Positions 42,478-51,160 of a stretch of DNA of 64,000 nucleotides are shown one piece after another. The DNA is taken from assembly GCA_964515335.1 (NCBI GenBank), contig CAZETS010000013.1, positions 19,769-83,768 on the forward strand. The letters run 5' to 3'. Origin of the DNA: TMED88 sp964515335 (GTDB lineage: Bacteria; Myxococcota_A; UBA9160; UBA4427). Each line of letters starts with the position of its first letter. The stretch's first letter is position 1. The notes under the pieces were generated by a model, which ran no database searches, was not told the origin of the DNA, and was given only the letters and a program-made list of their open reading frames with translations. Made by a program: the position numbers and the translations under genes.

Positions 42478-44847
42478 GTGGCGAGATCAGGGACAAGGAC
42501 GCGCGGCGGGCGTCGCCGTGCGCCGTGCGCCGCTGCGACGCTCGTCGCGACCGCGCTGGCCGCCGCGTCCGTCTCCGCCGAAGGCGTCTCGCAAGGCGCC
42601 TCCGCCCGCGAGCCCGGCGCCGCGCCCCGGCTCGTCCTCGGCTCCGGGGCCGAGGGCGTCGCGTACGTCGACGAGGCCGGCTGCCGGCGTTGTCACGCCG
42701 AGCAGGCCGCCGGGTGGCGGCCGTCCCAGCATGCCCGTGCCATGCAGCCCGCCTCGGACGAGACCGTACTCGGCGACTTCGGCGGCGTCGTCCACGAGCA
42801 GGACGGCGAGACGTTCCGGTTCTTCCGGCGCGACGGCTCGTTCTTCGTGAACGCGGCGGGAGCGAACGGAGCGCGCCGCGACCACCGCGTCCTCTACACG
42901 TTCGGCGTCGAGCCGCTCCAGCAGTACCTCGTGCCCGGCGAGCGGGGAAGGCTGCAGGCCCTCGGCGTGGCGTGGGACACCGTGCGCGGGCGGTGGTTCG
43001 ATCTCGACCCCGAGCAGTCGCCGGGCCCCGGGGACGCCTTTCATTGGACGGGCCGCTACCAGGCGTGGAACGCGATGTGCGCCGACTGCCACTCGACGGA
43101 CCTCCGCAAGGGCTACGACCCGGACACGGACGCGTACGCGACGACCTGGTCGGCCGTCAACGTCGGCTGCCAGGCGTGTCACGGACCCGGCGCGCGTCAC
43201 GTCGCGTGGGCCGAGCAGGCGGCGCGCAGGCAGGCCGTGTCCGAGGGGCGCGCGTCGGGCATCGTCCCGCGCTACGCGATGACCACCGCGCACGACGAGG
43301 TCGAGACCTGCGCGCCCTGCCACTCGCGCCGCGCGTCGATCACCGGCGATGCGCCGCTGCACGGCACGCTGCTCGACGACTACCTGCCGCAGACGCTCGA
43401 GCCGGGCCTCTACCACGCCGACGGCCAGATCCTCGGCGAGGTCTACGTGTACGGCTCGTTCCTGCAGAGCCGCATGTACGCGGCCGGCGTGCGCTGCAGC
43501 GACTGCCACGAGCCCCACGGCCTCGGGCTTCGCGCCGAGGGCAATGCGCTCTGTACACGCTGTCACGGCGACGCACCGGAGCGCGACCTGCCCGGGCTGC
43601 GGCCCGGCAGCTACGACTCGCCCGACCACCACCACCACGCTCCCGGCAGCGCCGGCGCAGAGTGCGTCGCCTGCCACATGCCGGAGCAGACCTACATGGT
43701 GGTCGATCCGCGGCGCGATCACAGCATGCGCGTGCCGCGCCCCGACCTCTCGACGCTGCTCGGCGTGCCGAACGCCTGCAGCGGGTGTCACGCAGATCGC
43801 GGGGCGGGCTGGGCGGCCGCACGGGTGCGCGAGTGGCACGGCGCCGAGCGCGAGCGGGGCGCGGCATGGGGGGCGGCGATCCACGACGGCCGGCACGGGG
43901 ATCCGTCGGCGCTCGACCGCCTCGCGTCGCTGGCCCGGCCGGGCGCGGCGCCCGGCATCGTCCGCGCGACTGCCGTCTCGCTGCTGCCGTTTCTCGGCGC
44001 GGGCGCGCAGGGTCCGCTGGTGGCGGCCACCGGCGACGAAGATCCGTTGGTGCGCGTACAGGCCGTGTCGGCGCTCTCCGTGCTGCCGCCGCAACAGCGG
44101 CTGCCGCTGCTGCTGCCCCTGCTCGACGACCCGGTGCGGGCGGTGCGCGCCGAGGCGGGGCGGGCGCTCGCCGACGTTCCGGAAGTCGCGCTCTCGCCCG
44201 AGCAACAGCAGCGGCTCGCGGCCGCGGTGGCCGAGTACGAAGCAGGGCAGCGGGCAAGTGCCGACCTGCCGCCCGGCCGCATCAACCTCGCCCTGCTCTA
44301 CACGGCGCTCGGCCGGACCGGCGACGCCGAGCGCGAGTACCGGGCCGCGATCGCGCAAGACCCGCGCTTCGCGCCGCCGGTCGCGAACCTCGCGCAGCTG
44401 CTGAGCGCCCTCGGCCGGCGCGACGACGCCGAGGAGGTTCTGCGCGAAGGCGTGGCGCGGATGCCCGAAGAGGGCGAGCTCCACTACTCGCTCGGACTGC
44501 TGCTCGCCGAGGCGGGAAGCCTCGACGCCTCGGTGGCTGCGCTCGAGCGGGCCGCGCAGCTGCTGCCCGATCGCGCGCGGGTCCACTACAACCTGGGCCT
44601 CGCCCTCCAGCATCTCGGCCGCCGCGAGCGCGCCACCGAGGCCCTCGAGCGCGCCGCGCGCCTCGATCCCACCCAGTCCGACTTCGCCCGCGCGCTGGCG
44701 ATCGTCTACCTGCAGGTCCAGCGCTGGGCCGAGGCGCGCGACGAGGCACGGCGCTGGCTCGCCCTGGCCCCGCACGATCGCGCCGCGCGCAGTGTGCTGG
44801 CACGCGCAGAGAGCGCGCTTGCCGGAGAGGGGCCCGGTGCGCGCTAG
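42478..44847 (+). CDS. Octahaem c-type cytochrome with HEAT and TPR repeats
   Basis: The 789-residue product has a Sec signal (core ATLVATALAAASVSA), then eight CxxCH motifs between residues 69 and 438: CRRCH, CADCH, CQACH, CAPCH, CSDCH, CTRCH, CVACH and CSGCH. Next come HEAT-like repeats (about 475-590, e.g. DEDPLVRVQAVSALSVL and DDPVRAVRAEAGRALADV) and then TPR repeats to the end. The haem part resembles cytochrome c554-type proteins; the repeats should dock partners in the periplasm. It probably carries electrons to or from an extracytoplasmic oxidoreductase. GTG start at 42478. An MlaC-like gene follows after 51 bases. Confidence 0.88.
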   Translation: MARSGTRTRGGRRRAPCAAATLVATALAAASVSAEGVSQGASAREPGAAPRLVLGSGAEGVAYVDEAGCRRCHAEQAAGWRPSQHARAMQPASDETVLGDFGGVVHEQDGETFRFFRRDGSFFVNAAGANGARRDHRVLYTFGVEPLQQYLVPGERGRLQALGVAWDTVRGRWFDLDPEQSPGPGDAFHWTGRYQAWNAMCADCHSTDLRKGYDPDTDAYATTWSAVNVGCQACHGPGARHVAWAEQAARRQAVSEGRASGIVPRYAMTTAHDEVETCAPCHSRRASITGDAPLHGTLLDDYLPQTLEPGLYHADGQILGEVYVYGSFLQSRMYAAGVRCSDCHEPHGLGLRAEGNALCTRCHGDAPERDLPGLRPGSYDSPDHHHHAPGSAGAECVACHMPEQTYMVVDPRRDHSMRVPRPDLSTLLGVPNACSGCHADRGAGWAAARVREWHGAERERGAAWGAAIHDGRHGDPSALDRLASLARPGAAPGIVRATAVSLLPFLGAGAQGPLVAATGDEDPLVRVQAVSALSVLPPQQRLPLLLPLLDDPVRAVRAEAGRALADVPEVALSPEQQQRLAAAVAEYEAGQRASADLPPGRINLALLYTALGRTGDAEREYRAAIAQDPRFAPPVANLAQLLSALGRRDDAEEVLREGVARMPEEGELHYSLGLLLAEAGSLDASVAALERAAQLLPDRARVHYNLGLALQHLGRRERATEALERAARLDPTQSDFARALAIVYLQVQRWAEARDEARRWLALAPHDRAARSVLARAESALAGEGPGAR

Positions 44848-44898
44848 CTTTGCGCGGCTCGCTGGCGCCTGCGCGAGCGATGGAGCAGCCCGATCGCG

Positions 44899-45597
44899 AT
44901 GACCCGCCGCCTACGTGCCTTCCCCGTCCGTGCCCGCCGTCGCCCCTTGCGCGGCGTGCTCGGGGCCGCCGCATCGATCGCCCTGGCGCTCGCCTGTGCG
45001 GGCGACGGGCCGCCGCCCGGCGAGCCCGAGCTGTCGCGCGAGGGGCTGCCGCCGGACGTGACCGCTTCGGTCGCCGTCGTCGACGGACTCCACGACACGG
45101 TCATCGGCATCCTGAAGCAGGGCCCGGAGCTCGGCTACGAGGGGCGCTTCGCGGCTCTCGCCGCCGTGGTGCAGGTGTCCTTCGACCTGCCCGTGATGGC
45201 GCGCGCGTCGTACGGACGGGGCTACGCGGATCTCTCCGAAGCGCAGCGGAAGACCTGGCTCGAGGTCTTCGCGCGCTTCCAGATCTCGAGCTTCGCCGAC
45301 GTGCGCGACCACTATCAGGGAGAGACTTATCGCCTGCTCGGCTTCAAGAGCCCTGGTCCGGGCATCGTCGTGCTCGAGTCGAAGCTCGACTACCCGGGAC
45401 GCAACGTCGATATCTACACCGACTACCGGCTGCGCAACACGCGGCGTGGCTGGCGCATCGTCGACATCCACAGGCCGCCTTCGGTGAGCGAGGTCGCCAT
45501 GCGTCGCGCCGAGTACCGCACCGTTCTCGATCGCCACGGCTTCGACGGCCTGATCGAGGAGATGGAGGCGAGGATCCGGCGCCGCCAGCAACCGTGA
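44899..45597 (+). CDS. MlaC/Ttg2D-like periplasmic lipid-binding protein
   Basis: The 232-residue protein has a lipobox-like IALALACAGD, then an MlaC-type domain: LKQGPELGYEGRFAALAAVV, MARASYGRGYADLSEAQRKTW, YTDYRLRNTRRGWRIVDIH and SVSEVAMRRAEYRTVLDRHGFDGLIEEM are close to the family. MlaC proteins shuttle phospholipids between the membranes with an MCE-type ABC transporter, which is not in this window. The family is usually soluble, so the lipobox, if used, would tether it. Start is ATG at 44899. Confidence 0.87.
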   Translation: MTRRLRAFPVRARRRPLRGVLGAAASIALALACAGDGPPPGEPELSREGLPPDVTASVAVVDGLHDTVIGILKQGPELGYEGRFAALAAVVQVSFDLPVMARASYGRGYADLSEAQRKTWLEVFARFQISSFADVRDHYQGETYRLLGFKSPGPGIVVLESKLDYPGRNVDIYTDYRLRNTRRGWRIVDIHRPPSVSEVAMRRAEYRTVLDRHGFDGLIEEMEARIRRRQQP

Positions 45598-45650
45598 GCA
45601 ATTCGCGGAGCCCGACCTCCGCCGCCCGGCAATCCGCTCGAGGAGCCCAC

Positions 45651-46484
45651 GTGCACTTTCCCGGATCGGCGGCGCGCAAGAAACTTCTCGCTCCGCTGGG
45701 AGTGATCCTGGTCCTCGGGCCCTGGGCGCCGACGGTGAATTCGTCGGCGGCCGCCGAGCCGGCGCCGCTCGCCGCTGCCGCTTCGCGGTCGCAGATCGTG
45801 GAGTGGCCCGAGTACGACGGCGCCCGACTACTACGGCGGGCTGCGCGCGGGCACCGACCGCTTCGCGAGTGCGGTGGTGGCGCTGCACGCGGCGACCGGC
45901 GAGGTGGCGTGGAGCTTCCAGACCGTCCACCACGACCTCTGGGACTTCGACGTGCCCGCGCAGCCGACGCTCACCACGCTGCGCAACGAGGGCATCTTCA
46001 CGCCGCCCTCGCTGCAGGGCACGCTGATGATCCCCGGCAACGCCGGAGGCTCGAACTGGGGCGGTGTTGCGGTCGATCCCGTGCGGCAGGTGATGGTCGC
46101 GAACCTGAGCCATCTGGCGTGGGTGGTGTCGCTCTTTCCCGCGGACGAGTGGGCGGCCCGGCGCGCCGCGGAGCCCGGCGTCGCGATCTCGCGCCGGTTC
46201 CGATTCCCTGGACGCCCGGCACGCCGACGCTCGGCGGCCCGCTGGTGACGGCGGGCGGGCTGATCTTCATCGGCGCCACGCTCGACCACTACCTGCGCGC
46301 TTACGACTCGAAGACCGGCGAGACGCTCTGGAAGGCGCGGCTCGACGCGCCGGCGATCGCCACGCCGATGACCTATCGGGCGCGACCGGGCGGCCGGCAG
46401 TTCGTGGTGGTGGCGGCCGGTGGGCACGCGCGCTCGGGGTCGAAGGTCTCCGACGCGTTGGTCGCCTTCGCGCTGCCCGAGTGA
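45651..46484 (+). pseudogene. Decayed PQQ-dependent (glucose) dehydrogenase
   Basis: Three fragments of one quinoprotein follow each other in order. A GTG start with GAGGAG, a signal-like segment and EWPEYDGA lie in frame 3 to about 45818. PDYYGGLRAGTDRFASAVVAL continues in frame 1 through FQTVHHDLWDFDVPAQPTL, then jumps in frame to EGIFTPPSLQGTLMIPGN. From about 46200 PIPWTPGTPTLGGPLVTAGGLIF returns to frame 3 and runs to TYRARPGGRQFVVVAAGGHA and a stop. Intact membrane-bound or soluble glucose dehydrogenases of this kind are several hundred residues longer, so at least three deletions have occurred. The product cannot be an active beta-propeller. Misassembly is the alternative. Confidence 0.85.
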
Positions 46485-46527
46485 TCCGCGGGGCCCGACG
46501 ACCCGATTCGTGCTAGCCATTCGCGCC

Positions 46528-47616
46528 ATGGCGCGTGTCGACATCGAGCTTCCGCACCACACCTACGCGATCGAGATCGAGCCCGGGCTGCTCGCTCGCC
46601 TCGGTGAGCGCGTGCACGGTGTGGCGCCGCACGCGCGCTGTGCGCTGGTGAGCGACGCGAACGTGCGCGCGCTGTACGGAGAGGCCGCCGAGGCGTCGCT
46701 TCTCGCTGCCGGCTACGCGACGACGCGCGCCGACATCGAGCCCGGCGAGGCGCACAAGAGCCTCGCGACGGTCGAGACTCTCTACCAGACGCTGCTCGGT
46801 GACAGCCTCGAGCGCGGCTCGCCGGTGATCGCCCTCGGCGGCGGCGTGGTGGGCGACCTCGCCGGCTTCGTGGCCGCCACCTACCGGCGCGGGGTGCCGT
46901 TCGTGCAGTGTCCGACCACGTTGCTTGCCATGGTCGACTCGAGCGTCGGCGGCAAGACAGGCTTCAACGTGCCCGAGGGCAAGAACATGATCGGCGCCTT
47001 CCATCAGCCGGCGCTCGTCGTGATCGACCCCGAGCTGCTCTCGAGCCTGCCCCTGCGCGAGCTTCGCTGCGGGCTGGCCGAGTGCATCAAGCACGCCGTC
47101 ATCCGCGATCCCTCGCTGTTCGACTGGATCGCCGGCAACGCCGCGCGCATCCTCGCCCTCGAGCCCGACGCGCTCGTCGAGCTGGTGCGCCGCAACGTCG
47201 AAATCAAGGCTGCCGTGGTCGTGGAGGACGAGCGCGAACGCGGCGTGCGCGCGCACCTCAACTTCGGGCACACCTTCGCCCACGCCATCGAGGCGACCGC
47301 CGGCTACGGCGAGATCCTGCACGGAGAGGCGGTCGCGCTGGGCATGCTGGCCGCTACGCGGACCGCCATCGAGGCGGGTCTTTGCGACGCCTCGCTGCTC
47401 GACGACCTCACGGCCGTCGTCGAGGCCTTCGGACTCGACACCCGCTGTGGCCTGGCGGACAGCGCCGCGCTCGACGCCGCCATGCAGCAGGACAAGAAGG
47501 TGGTCGGCGGCCGGGTGCGGCTGGTGGTGCCCGATCGTCTGGGGCACGTCGTGATTCGCAACGACATCGGGACGGAGTGCGTCCGCGCGGGCTGGGACCA
47601 GATCCGCGCCGACTGA
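46528..47616 (+). CDS. aroB: 3-dehydroquinate synthase
   Basis: The 362-residue enzyme makes 3-dehydroquinate from DAHP in the shikimate pathway. NAD-binding GGGVVGDLAGFVAATYRRG, VDSSVGGKTGFN, the metal ligands in LRCGLAECIKHAVI and NFGHTFAHAIEA, and HGEAVALGM are all intact. It uses NAD and a divalent metal in the cytoplasm. ATG at 46528 is chosen over upstream in-frame starts because the family begins at this point. The gene is alone here; aroK, its usual neighbour, is not seen. Confidence 0.97.
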   Translation: MARVDIELPHHTYAIEIEPGLLARLGERVHGVAPHARCALVSDANVRALYGEAAEASLLAAGYATTRADIEPGEAHKSLATVETLYQTLLGDSLERGSPVIALGGGVVGDLAGFVAATYRRGVPFVQCPTTLLAMVDSSVGGKTGFNVPEGKNMIGAFHQPALVVIDPELLSSLPLRELRCGLAECIKHAVIRDPSLFDWIAGNAARILALEPDALVELVRRNVEIKAAVVVEDERERGVRAHLNFGHTFAHAIEATAGYGEILHGEAVALGMLAATRTAIEAGLCDASLLDDLTAVVEAFGLDTRCGLADSAALDAAMQQDKKVVGGRVRLVVPDRLGHVVIRNDIGTECVRAGWDQIRAD

Positions 47617-47764
47617 AGGCCGGCGCCCCGTCGGCCCCCACTCGAGACTTCGCGCCCTGCCAAAAGGCGCAGGCCCCGGGGGAAGGCCGAGCTTCGTGCG
47701 TCCTGCTGGGCATCCCGGCCCGCGTAGGTAGCTGCCATAGCTGCACATTCTGCACGCCCGGCCC

Positions 47765-47805
47765 GTCCCCTGCGGGTCGGGGAAACCCCCGAAGCCGCGG
47801 GGGAC
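47765..47805 (+). other. Long hairpin between aroB and the TPR gene
   Basis: GTCCCCTGCGG at 47765-47775 pairs with CCGCGGGGGAC at 47795-47805 (one G-U wobble), and inside it TCGGGG pairs with CCCCGA round an AAAC loop: 17 base pairs in all. There is no U-run. It may end aroB transcription or be a structured leader for the TPR gene. Confidence 0.55.
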
Positions 47806-47900
47806 ACCTACTCGCTGGGCTAAGCTCGCCGCACCCACGAGCCGATCCCGGTGCCTGGCGCCCGTGCCGCCGGGGCAACGATTGGGGGAAGATCCGCATC

Positions 47901-48785
47901 GTGTCGAATCTCGTGTCGAGCTGTGTCCAGGATCACCATCGCAGTGGGTCGCGCCGCGTCTGCGGCCGGAGGCTTGCGCGGCGCGCGGTCGCCCTGCTGA
48001 CCGCGGCGCTGTCGCTCGCGGCGCTGTCCGGCACGGTCGCGTTCGCGCGCAGCGACGAGGCCCTCGAGCTGCACCCCGAGTTCGACCAGGGCCTGCTCGG
48101 CGAGGGGCGGCTCGCCTATCGCGAGCGCGCCGATCGGGAGCGGGCCCTCGACGCCTACCGGATCTTCAAGCAGAGCTTCGAGCAGAATCCGGGCGATGCC
48201 GTGGCGGGCTGGCACCTGTCGATGGCCTGCTATTGGCTCGGGATGCGCGTCTACACCGATTCGGACGCGAAGAAGGCGATCCACGACGAGGGGCGCCGTG
48301 TGGCCGATCGAGCGCTGGCCCTCGACCCGGATTGCGGGCCGTGTCACCTGCTCAGCGCGATCAATCACGCCCTCTGGGCCGATCAGGTCGGCATCTTCCG
48401 AACCCTCGTGGGCCTGCCCAAGGTGAAGCGCCACCTGGCCCGGGCCGCCGAGCTCGACCCGGGCTTCGCGGGGGCGGCCGCCTACCGGGTCGAGGCGACC
48501 ATCCTGGATCGGCTGCCACGCATGTTCGGCGGCGGCAAGAAGAAGGCGCGCCGCGCAATCGAGCAGGCGATCGCGGTCGCGCCCGAAGAGCCGCTCAACT
48601 ACGAGTTCCTCGCCAACATGCTCGTCAACCGCTTCGACGACGTGCCGCTCGCGGTGACGGTGGCGCGCCGCGGCCTGGCGGTGCCCGAGCCGGGTCCGGC
48701 CTACGTGGAGTCGCGCGACTCGATCCACTACCTGCGCAACTTCATCGACTTCCACTCGACGCTGCTCGGCGCCAACAGGCGCTAG
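47901..48785 (+). CDS. Exported TPR protein (TatT-like)
   Basis: The 294-residue product has a basic start, a hydrophobic run AVALLTAALSLAALSG and a cleavable AFA site near residue 48. The mature part is helical, with TPR-like repeats: ALDAYRIFKQSFEQNPGDAVAGWHLSMACYW, ADRALALDPDCGPCHLLSA and ARAAELDPGFAGAAAYRVEA, then RLPRMFGGGKKKARRAIEQAI. That lysine-rich loop after a glycine run is typical of TatT-like periplasmic TPR proteins associated with TRAP transporters. No transporter genes are nearby. GTG at 47901 follows GGGGAAG; a second GTG at 47913 is an alternative start. Confidence 0.72.
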   Translation: MSNLVSSCVQDHHRSGSRRVCGRRLARRAVALLTAALSLAALSGTVAFARSDEALELHPEFDQGLLGEGRLAYRERADRERALDAYRIFKQSFEQNPGDAVAGWHLSMACYWLGMRVYTDSDAKKAIHDEGRRVADRALALDPDCGPCHLLSAINHALWADQVGIFRTLVGLPKVKRHLARAAELDPGFAGAAAYRVEATILDRLPRMFGGGKKKARRAIEQAIAVAPEEPLNYEFLANMLVNRFDDVPLAVTVARRGLAVPEPGPAYVESRDSIHYLRNFIDFHSTLLGANRR

Positions 48786-48844
48786 CGCCCCTCCCAGCGA
48801 CGCCTCAACTCGATCCCAGAAGCTTCTCGAGGTGATCTGCTGCC

Positions 48845-50365
48845 ATGACCGGCGCTAGCGGCGAACGGTCGTCGAGGCTTCGGCAGGACGCCCGCAGCGC
48901 GGTCCCCTACGCGGCGCTCTCGGGCGCGTTGCAGATCCTCCTCTCGCTGATCGGCATGCTGCTGCTGGTCCGCTATCTGCGCCCCGACGACTACGGGGTG
49001 TGGATGGTGCTGATCGGTTTCGGCGCGCCGATCGCGGTCTTCAGCTCACTGGGCTTCCGTCACTCCATGCTGCGCTTCCTGCCGGCCCTCGAGAGCCACG
49101 AGGCCAGGAGGCGGTTCATCTGGGGCGTCCTCTTTCGCCGCCTCTTCTGGGTGTTGCTGGTGTGCGTGGTGCTGAACGCCGCTTTTCCTCTCTACGCCTC
49201 CCGCTTCGGCCTGGAAGGGCAGGCGCACGTGCTTCTGCTCCTCTCCCCCAGCTTCCTGTTCGTTGCAGGCAATCAGTATCTCGTCGTGGCGCTCAACGCG
49301 GTGTTTCGGCAGCGGGAGGTCTTCGTCGGAAGTCTGCTGCTGCAGACCGTCAGCGTCGGCGGTGTCGCGCTCGGCATCTATCTGGAGCAGGGGCTGCTCT
49401 ACTTTGCGGCTGCGCTGTTGGCCGCCAATTCCGTGCACCTCGTCTTCAATCTCGTGGCCTCCGCCCGCTATCTCGGAGCGCCGCAGTGGGTGGACGTGAA
49501 GGGCAGTCACGTCGAGGGCCGGGAGGAGCAGCGCTATCGAAGGACGTCCTTCGTGGACGACATCGGCACCAGCCTGCTCTCGGCCGACATCAACCGCTTC
49601 ATCCTGGCGGCTTTCTCCTCGAGCTCGCAGGTGGCCGTCTACGCGGTGGCTACCAGCATCGTCGAGAGGTTGCGGGGCCTCATGCCGCTCGAGGTCTTCC
49701 GCCCGCTGGCCACGGTGACGTTCTTCAAGAGGTACGAAGAGTCCGGTACGATCGACGAGGTCAACCGGATGTTCGGCTTCATTTTCGCCGTCAATCGAAT
49801 CGTCACCACCGCCTTTCTCGTTCTCTTCATTCCGCTGGGCTACGAGGCGATGGTCTGGGTCTTTCGGGAAGACTACGGGGCCTCCTACCTGCCCGTCGTC
49901 CTGCTGCTCGTCGCGATGGGTGTGCTGAGCATGCCCATCGGGCTGGTCGCCCAGGCTCTGCGGCGACCCCAGTGGCTCGTGTACTCGAAGCTCGCGGTCT
50001 TGATCAACGTCGGCCTCGGCATTCCCCTCGTGATGCGTTACGGGGCCGTGGGAATGGCTTCGGCGACGGCGGTCAGCGAGCTCGTGAAGAACCTGATCGT
50101 CTACTTCCTGCTTCGCAGGGAGTTCGCGCTCCGCTATCCGTGGGCGAGCACGTTTCGCTTCCTGGTGTCGGGAGCGCTGGTGGCGGCGGCTCTGTGGTGG
50201 CTGCAGGGCCGGATCCACTTCCTGATCGTCGGGGTGGTCGGCGCGCTCGGCTGGCTGATTGCCCTGCGAGCCTTCCGGGTGCTCGACAGCGACGAGAGGG
50301 CCCTGCTCTTCAACATCGTTCCCGACCGCTTCCAGAGAGTCGCAGGACTCCTGCTCGGGAGGTGA
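48845..50365 (+). CDS. Polysaccharide flippase (Wzx-like, MATE/PST fold)
   Basis: The 506-residue inner-membrane protein has about 12-14 hydrophobic segments and the polysaccharide-biosynthesis pattern: YAALSGALQILLSLIGMLLLVRYL at the start and MASATAVSELVKNLIVYFLLRREF near the end. It should flip lipid-linked oligosaccharide units to the periplasm. It marks the left edge of the glycan locus. It is alone on the plus strand and convergent with the NeuD-like gene. No Wzy polymerase or ligase is visible in the window. Confidence 0.87.
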   Translation: MTGASGERSSRLRQDARSAVPYAALSGALQILLSLIGMLLLVRYLRPDDYGVWMVLIGFGAPIAVFSSLGFRHSMLRFLPALESHEARRRFIWGVLFRRLFWVLLVCVVLNAAFPLYASRFGLEGQAHVLLLLSPSFLFVAGNQYLVVALNAVFRQREVFVGSLLLQTVSVGGVALGIYLEQGLLYFAAALLAANSVHLVFNLVASARYLGAPQWVDVKGSHVEGREEQRYRRTSFVDDIGTSLLSADINRFILAAFSSSSQVAVYAVATSIVERLRGLMPLEVFRPLATVTFFKRYEESGTIDEVNRMFGFIFAVNRIVTTAFLVLFIPLGYEAMVWVFREDYGASYLPVVLLLVAMGVLSMPIGLVAQALRRPQWLVYSKLAVLINVGLGIPLVMRYGAVGMASATAVSELVKNLIVYFLLRREFALRYPWASTFRFLVSGALVAAALWWLQGRIHFLIVGVVGALGWLIALRAFRVLDSDERALLFNIVPDRFQRVAGLLLGR

Positions 50366-50447
50366 CTCGGGGGTGGGGCGGCTCTCCGGCGGGACGGCTC
50401 TTTAGCGGGGAGGAGAGCGGAGAGAAGTCACACGCTCAGCTCCCGGA

Positions 50448-51116
50448 TCATTCGAGTGGTCTCGCCGGATTGCCGACGACGGTGGTGTTGGCGGGCACGT
50501 CCCGGGTGACCACCGCGCCCATTCCGACCACGGCCCCCTCGCCGATCACGATCGGCTTGTCGGGGCGGCCCTGACGGATGACTGCACCGGTCCCGATGTA
50601 GGCGTGGTCGCCGATCACGGTATTGCCGTTGCAGCATACCCTGGGCGCGAAGGTGACGAAGTCGCCCACCACGCAGTCGTGTGCGACGTAGGAGAAAATG
50701 TTGCAGTGGAAGTACCGGCCGATCTTCGAGTTGCTCGTCACGATGGCGTTGGAGCAGATGACCGCCGACGGATGAATGTCGTTTCCGTCCATCACCTCGG
50801 CGCTGTTCGCGACGATCGACATCGCCGCCGCCTTCGTCTCCGCCTGCAGGGCGATCTCCTCTCGCAGCCTCGAATCGGTGATCGCGATGTTGAAGTGCTT
50901 CCGTCCCTCCAGCGCGAAGAACGCGTCCTCCGAGATGCAGGGGACGCCGTTCACCACCTCCTGGTCCGGCGAGACGTCGATGAAGTAGACCTCGTAGTCG
51001 GCGCCGCCCGGAGAGCCGGAGCGCTCTCTCTCGAGGTGCTGCTTGACGGCGGCCATCACCTCGCGGGCGAATCCGCCGGATCCGAAGAGGCCGAAGATCG
51101 TCTTGTCCTGCTTCAT
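50448..51116 (-). CDS. NeuD/PglD-like sugar O- or N-acyltransferase
   Basis: The 222-residue protein has an N-terminal Rossmann-like domain (IFGLFGSGGFAREVMAAVKQH) and a C-terminal left-handed beta-helix of hexapeptide repeats (IHPSAVICSNAIVTSNSKIG, VVGDFVTFAPRV, TVIGDHAYIGTGAVI, VIGEGAVVGMGAVV). Members acetylate sialic-acid-type sugars or UDP-4-amino sugars. The histidine in SYVAHDCVVG is the likely base. It is the last gene of the minus-strand operon; its role fits with the aminotransferase at 54504, which could make the amine it acetylates. Confidence 0.88.
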   Translation of the reverse strand: MKQDKTIFGLFGSGGFAREVMAAVKQHLERERSGSPGGADYEVYFIDVSPDQEVVNGVPCISEDAFFALEGRKHFNIAITDSRLREEIALQAETKAAAMSIVANSAEVMDGNDIHPSAVICSNAIVTSNSKIGRYFHCNIFSYVAHDCVVGDFVTFAPRVCCNGNTVIGDHAYIGTGAVIRQGRPDKPIVIGEGAVVGMGAVVTRDVPANTTVVGNPARPLE

Positions 51117-51160
51117 CGTTCACCTTCTCGATGCCGGTGGCGGCTGCGAAGACCGTGCGG

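Noticed and set aside
47640..47740. Possible c-di-GMP (GEMM) riboswitch, because of GTAGGTAGC
   Set aside because: The other conserved GEMM segments are missing and the spacing does not fit; only generic hairpins remain.
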